From DATFWK01 sp035259345 (GTDB taxonomy: Bacteria; Actinomycetota; Thermoleophilia; Miltoncostaeales; Miltoncostaeaceae): a stretch of DNA of 8,732 bases. The number at the start of each line of letters is the position of its first letter. Position 1 is the first letter of the stretch. Made by a program: the position numbers and the translations under genes. Below are positions 5,930-8,732 of this stretch, one piece after another. Location of the stretch: the NCBI GenBank assembly GCA_035259345.1, contig DATFWK010000168.1, positions 1-8,732 on the forward strand, in the 5' to 3' direction. The notes beneath the pieces were generated by a model, which was not told the DNA's origin, made no database searches, and worked only from the letters and a program-made list of their open reading frames with translations.

Positions 5930-6813
5930 GCCCCGGGAGCGGCGGCGCCCGTCCTCGGCGGCAGCGTCGTACCCGACAGCGCCACCAGCGCGTCCACGGT
6001 CGCGATCAGCGGGCTCCCCGGCGAGGCGGCCGTGAACGCGATCGAGCCGTCGGGGAGCTGGAGCCCCCGCAGGGCGGCCCGGCTGGCGGGCGGGGGCGTG
6101 CGCCCGAGCGCCCGGAGCGCGCGGATGGCGAGCGCGGTCGAGTTCGCCTCGGTGACCCCGCGGGCGCCGAAGAACGCGTAGCCCCCCTGGCCGTTGGCCT
6201 GGGCGGTCATCCAGGCGGCGGCCGCTCGCAACATCGGATCGCGGGCCCGGACGCCGGCGGCGCGCAGCGCCTCGATCAGGATCGCGGTGGTCGAGACGTC
6301 GTCGCGCCCCGAAGGAGTGAGGTCGTTGCCCCAGCCGCCGGCGCCGCGATCGGACCGCAGGGCGGCGACCGCCGCGGCCGGTACCCGCTCGCCGGCCCCT
6401 GCCAGCGCGAGCATCGCGAGGGCCTGGTCGAACCCGGTCGCGCCGTAGCGGCCCGCCGCGTAGGCGCCGCGGATGCGCGCCAGGTAGTCGACGCCGCGGA
6501 GCCGGCGGGGGTCGGCGCCGGCGGCCTCGGCCGCCAGCGCCACCTTGCCGGCCGCTCCGGCCGTCGACGCGTATGCCGGGGCCAGCGCCACGAGCCGGGA
6601 GAGCCGCGGCCCGAGAACGGGCCTCCCGGCGCCGGCGGCGGCGAGGGCGACGATCGCGTCGGCCTGCTGCCCCGGCGCCACGCCGGAGACCGTCCGCAGC
6701 CAGGCGGCGGCGCGCGCGGCGGCCTGCCGGTCGGCGCTGCCCCCGGGCGCGGCGGCGGCCGGGGCCGCAAGCGCGAGGAGCGCCGCGGCCGCCGGCATCC
6801 ACGCCGCCCTCAC
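5926..6813 (-). CDS. Secreted alpha/alpha-toroid protein with prenyltransferase-type repeats, transcobalamin alpha-domain-like
   Basis: 295 residues from GTG 6813-6811, which overlaps the upstream gene's TGA as GTGA; an ATG at 6798 in the same frame is an alternative. Residues 1-22 are a signal peptide (WMPAAAALLALAAPAAAA), and the mature protein has no cysteine. It is built of helical repeats of prenyltransferase/squalene-oxidase type, for example GGWGNDLTPSGRDDVSTTAI followed by LIEALRAAG (159-187), GGYAFFG...EANSTALAIRALRALG (210-237) and DGSIAFTAA...IATVDALVALSG (255-281), with earlier copies near 50-61 and 128-141. The enzymes of this fold have catalytic Asp or metal sites that I do not see here. 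The N-terminal B12-binding domains of intrinsic factor and transcobalamin share this fold. Being second in a cobalamin-riboswitch operon behind a DUF4430 protein makes a B12-capture role the best inference. An uncharacterised wall or substrate-binding role cannot be excluded. Confidence 0.85.
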   Translation of the reverse strand: MRAAWMPAAAALLALAAPAAAAPGGSADRQAAARAAAWLRTVSGVAPGQQADAIVALAAAGAGRPVLGPRLSRLVALAPAYASTAGAAGKVALAAEAAGADPRRLRGVDYLARIRGAYAAGRYGATGFDQALAMLALAGAGERVPAAAVAALRSDRGAGGWGNDLTPSGRDDVSTTAILIEALRAAGVRARDPMLRAAAAWMTAQANGQGGYAFFGARGVTEANSTALAIRALRALGRTPPPASRAALRGLQLPDGSIAFTAASPGSPLIATVDALVALSGTTLPPRTGAAAPGA

Positions 6814-8009
6814 GGCCGGTAGGCCGGCGCCCCCGCGACGACCGTGAACGAGATGCTGTTCACGCCCGCGACGCCGGTGGACTCCCGGTTGCCGGCGCCG
6901 TCGGTCGCGCGGCTCCAGGCCCGGTAGCTGCCCGGCGGCAGCGGGCCGCCGAGCTTGAAGATCCAGGCGCTGCCGTTCGCCCGCGCCGGCCAGTAGCGCT
7001 GCAGCGCGCAGGACCGCGGCGCCGAGAAGCTCCGCCGCCCGCCGAGGAACCGGCAGAGCGTCCCCACGCGGCGCGCGACGGCGACCTCGACCTTCCCCAC
7101 GTCCGAGCGGTCCGGCCCGGCCGTGCCGCGGAGGACCCGGACGACCCGGTAGCGGTGGCCGGAGGCGGGAAGCGCGATCGCGCTCCCGGGCGCCACGGTG
7201 TCCGCCTGGACGGCCGCGGGGGCGAGCGGCGCCACCACCGCCGACGGGAGCGCCGGGAGCGGCGGCAGGCTGCAGACCGTGGGATCGCCGGTGAACGAGC
7301 AGACGGCCCGCGCCTGGCTGCGCACCTCGCCGGGGCGCGTCGCGAGGACCGTGCGGGTGCCGATGCCGGTGGCCACGAGGGTCGCGGTCCCGTTCCCGTC
7401 GGCCACCACCGCCTGGTCGCCATAGGCGACGGTCGCCCCGGCCGCGGGGCTCGTCGTGCCCGCGCCATCCGTGCTGGTCACGGTCGCCCGGAAGGTCGCC
7501 CCCTGCTGGACCGCGTCCGAGGAGAGCGTGAGGTCGAGCTCCGGCTCGGCGAAGCCGGCCGCGGTGGCCGGCACGAAAGCCCACGTCACGGACTCGCCGT
7601 TCTGGAGGATCGCGGCGTCGGCGCCGACGCTGCTCGCCACGTGGTTCAGGTTCAGGCGCCAGAACGGGCCGCCGGCCGCGCCGTCCCCGCTGTCCGACCC
7701 GACCTGGATCAGCTGCGAGCCGAACGGGAAGACGGTGAAGCTGAAGGGGATGCCGAAGGTGCGCGCGGCCTGGGCGATCTGGGCGGTCGCGCTCGCCGCG
7801 GGCACGGTGATCGTGTCGCCGTCCACGGTGTCGACCGCGGTCACGGTCGCCGCGGGGTCGTCGTCCAGGGTCACCTGGGTCTCGGGGATGATGTTGGCGC
7901 TCGCCCCCTCGACCCGCAGGGTGGTCGTGATCGGCGCCGCGGCCGCGACGGCCGGGAGCGCGAGGACGGCGAGGGTGGCGGCGAGGCCGCCGGCCCGGGG
8001 TGGTCTCAT
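6810..8009 (-). CDS. Secreted DUF4430 (transcobalamin C-terminal-like) protein with Ig-like C-terminal domains
   Basis: 399 residues. The ATG at 8009-8007 has AGAGAGGA (8024-8017) seven bases upstream. Residues 1-25 are a signal peptide (LAATLAVLALPAVAAAA). Residues about 26-147 fit DUF4430, the beta-grasp-like C-terminal domain of transcobalamin: TTTLRVEG, DTITVPAASATAQIAQAA, FSFTVFPFGSQLIQVGSD, PFWRLNLN (115-122), SVGADAAILQNGESVTWAFV (127-146). A bacterial Ig-like domain follows (about 155-236; LDLTLSSDAVQQGATFRATV...GNGTATLVATGIGTRTVLA), then a Pro/Ala linker and a second beta-sandwich (about 270-392; SYRAWSRATDGAGN). Four cysteines in two close pairs (237/246, 319/334) could form disulfides. 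No lipobox, LPXTG or membrane anchor is seen, so it is probably released or held through a partner. It is the first gene after the cobalamin riboswitch, pointing to B12 binding or handover outside the cell; ligand binding is inferred. Confidence 0.88.
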   Translation of the reverse strand: MRPPRAGGLAATLAVLALPAVAAAAPITTTLRVEGASANIIPETQVTLDDDPAATVTAVDTVDGDTITVPAASATAQIAQAARTFGIPFSFTVFPFGSQLIQVGSDSGDGAAGGPFWRLNLNHVASSVGADAAILQNGESVTWAFVPATAAGFAEPELDLTLSSDAVQQGATFRATVTSTDGAGTTSPAAGATVAYGDQAVVADGNGTATLVATGIGTRTVLATRPGEVRSQARAVCSFTGDPTVCSLPPLPALPSAVVAPLAPAAVQADTVAPGSAIALPASGHRYRVVRVLRGTAGPDRSDVGKVEVAVARRVGTLCRFLGGRRSFSAPRSCALQRYWPARANGSAWIFKLGGPLPPGSYRAWSRATDGAGNRESTGVAGVNSISFTVVAGAPAYRP

Positions 8010-8020
8010 GCTGGGTTCCT

Positions 8021-8057
8021 CTCTCCGCGGAGGGTCGTGTCAGCTCGCCGCGGAGAG
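8021..8057 (-). promoter_or_regulatory. Candidate expression-platform hairpin next to the ribosome site
   Basis: On the minus strand, CTCTCCGCGG (8057-8048), directly at the 3' end of the riboswitch core, is perfectly complementary to CCGCGGAGAG (8030-8021), a 10-bp stem with a 17-base loop. The second arm runs into the AGAGAGGA Shine-Dalgarno of the DUF4430 gene, so folding would partly hide the ribosome site. There is no U-tract, which argues for control of translation rather than of termination. Confidence 0.5.
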
Positions 8058-8222
8058 GTCTCCTGGCTTCCGGTCGATCGCGACGCCGCACCTTCCCGGG
8101 GAGATCCCCAGTGGCCGGCTCTTCGCCCGGCGACGTCGCTCCCGGATCACAGTGGCGGGACCGCGCCGGACTTGCACCGGCTTCCCTTCACCGCGGCGGA
8201 ATGCCGCGCGAGCCTACCTGCG
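8054..8222 (-). promoter_or_regulatory. Cobalamin (AdoCbl-class) riboswitch
   Basis: Read on the minus strand, the conserved cobalamin aptamer parts appear in order: AGGT near 8219-8216, GGGAAGCCGGTGCAAGTCCG (about 8187-8168), GGTCCCGCCACTGT (the B12 box; about 8162-8149), a GC-rich hairpin, a second GCCACTGGG (about 8115-8107), GGGAAGGTGCGGC, and finally AGCCAGGAGACCT (8068-8056). This is the canonical layout. It lies in the 313-base gap upstream of the DUF4430 gene, in the same orientation, so the two-gene operon should be reduced when cobalamin is plentiful. A shadow ORF covering this stretch on the plus strand is not real. I saw no convincing promoter for the riboswitch transcript upstream. 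Confidence 0.94.
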
Positions 8223-8308
8223 CGCCCGGGGCGATGCCAGGTGATCCGGCCGGACGCCCGGGACGAACGACGTGGCAAGCGGTCCAACCGCCCCCCGGCC
8301 GGGACCAC

Positions 8309-8314
8309 TACGAT
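8309..8314 (+). promoter_or_regulatory. Candidate -10 box of a near-leaderless promoter
   Basis: TACGAT ends eight bases before the ATG at 8323, with no Shine-Dalgarno sequence. The predicted start site (about 8321) is practically at the start codon. No good -35 is visible. The stretch 8223-8308, between this and the riboswitch, shows nothing else I can name. Confidence 0.4.
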
Positions 8315-8322
8315 TGCCACCG

Positions 8323-8732
8323 ATGCCCGAGACCCTCAGGCGCCTGCTGACCCGTCCCGCGACGTTCTGCGCCATCACGCTGTCGGTGCTGCTGCTCGGG
8401 CTGGGGCTCGACCACTTCGCCACCGAGCGCGAGCAAGTGCTGCTCGGGCTCTGCACCTGGGCGATCCTCGTCACCGCATGCTGGCCGCTGTCGGCCGACG
8501 ACCGGGCTCGGACCGCCGTCGTGGTGATCGTGGCCACGATGGCCGAGGTGATCGGCTCCATCATCTGGGGCGTCTATCACTACCGGCTCGGGAACCTGCC
8601 GATGTTCGTGCCGCCCGGCCACGGGCTGGTCTACCTCACCGGGCTTCGCATCAGCCAGAGCGGGCTCGCACGGGCCCGCCCACGCCTCTTCGTCGGCGCC
8701 ATGCTAGCGGTGCTCGTGGGCTGGGCTGCGGT
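8323..8732 (+). CDS. Integral membrane protein of unknown function, N-terminal part
   Basis: 136 codons are in the window; the gene continues past the right edge. After a short basic start (MPETLRRLLTRPATF) there are about four hydrophobic segments: ITLSVLLLGLGL (18-29), VLLGLCTWAILVTACW (39-54), AVVVIVATMAEVIGSIIWGV (about 65-84) and FVGAMLAVLVGWAA at the window end. The loop between the last two carries a distinctive Tyr/His/Pro/Gly-rich stretch, GVYHYRLGNLPMFVPPGHGL then VYLTGLRIS, and looks like the conserved core of the family. I do not recognise the family. The gene diverges from the B12 operon and has its own near-leaderless start, so the riboswitch RNA does not control it. A link to cobalamin uptake is possible from position alone, but weak. 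Confidence 0.8.
   Translation, partial: MPETLRRLLTRPATFCAITLSVLLLGLGLDHFATEREQVLLGLCTWAILVTACWPLSADDRARTAVVVIVATMAEVIGSIIWGVYHYRLGNLPMFVPPGHGLVYLTGLRISQSGLARARPRLFVGAMLAVLVGWAA

Noticed and set aside
8023..8032. CTCCGCGGAG palindrome as a stand-alone regulator site
   Set aside because: It is better explained as part of the riboswitch/ribosome-site stem. A perfect 10-base palindrome with no loop is not unusual at this GC content.
5926..8091. A single 721-residue minus-strand fusion ORF covering both B12-operon genes
   Set aside because: The part upstream of 6813 is the wrong frame of the DUF4430 gene. The signal peptide after GTG 6813 marks a separate protein.
7456..8350. Plus-strand ORFs running across the riboswitch region
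   Set aside because: They cover a conserved structured RNA and the 5' part of the DUF4430 gene on the opposite strand, and have no recognisable domain or start signal.

Overview
The window is about 74% GC with dense, mostly co-directional genes, GTG starts, 4-base GTGA gene overlaps and TAnnnT boxes very close to start codons. That style, plus the gene families present (a DnaQ/GIY-YIG fusion nuclease, a short MutY, a GerMN lipoprotein, a SPOR-type amidase), suggests a high-GC Actinomycetota genome, possibly class Thermoleophilia (Solirubrobacterales/Gaiellales). The taxonomic call is inference only. There is no sign of phage, IS, CRISPR, rRNA or tRNA genes.

Layout. (1) 1-119, minus: start of an exported protein cut by the window edge. 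(2) 120-352: divergent control region with interleaved TCACCG/CGGTGA inverted repeats and promoter-like boxes on both strands. (3) 353-1917, plus: cell-envelope pair, a GerMN lipoprotein followed by a secreted N-acetylmuramoyl-L-alanine amidase with a SPOR-like tail, joined by a GTGA overlap. (4) 1980-5717, plus: a DnaQ-type exonuclease/UvrC-like GIY-YIG fusion, a solute-binding-protein-like ORF with no usable start codon, and a MutY-type adenine glycosylase. (5) 5774-5929, plus: a 51-codon charged small protein. (6) 5926-8222, minus: a B12-regulated operon. (7) 8323-8732, plus: start of an unknown integral membrane protein.

The most interesting part is region 6. A clear cobalamin riboswitch (about 8054-8222, minus strand) precedes two secreted-protein genes. 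The first carries a DUF4430 domain, the fold of the C-terminal (beta) domain of animal transcobalamin and intrinsic factor. The second is an all-alpha protein with prenyltransferase-type repeats, resembling the N-terminal alpha/alpha-barrel (alpha) domain of the same B12 carriers. Together they look like a split transcobalamin: two separately encoded halves, in reversed order, expressed when B12 is scarce. Cobalamin capture outside the cell is the natural hypothesis; binding itself cannot be shown from sequence.

The small plus-strand gene and the last gene of the B12 operon converge on one shared CTAG that supplies both stop codons, so no terminator separates them.
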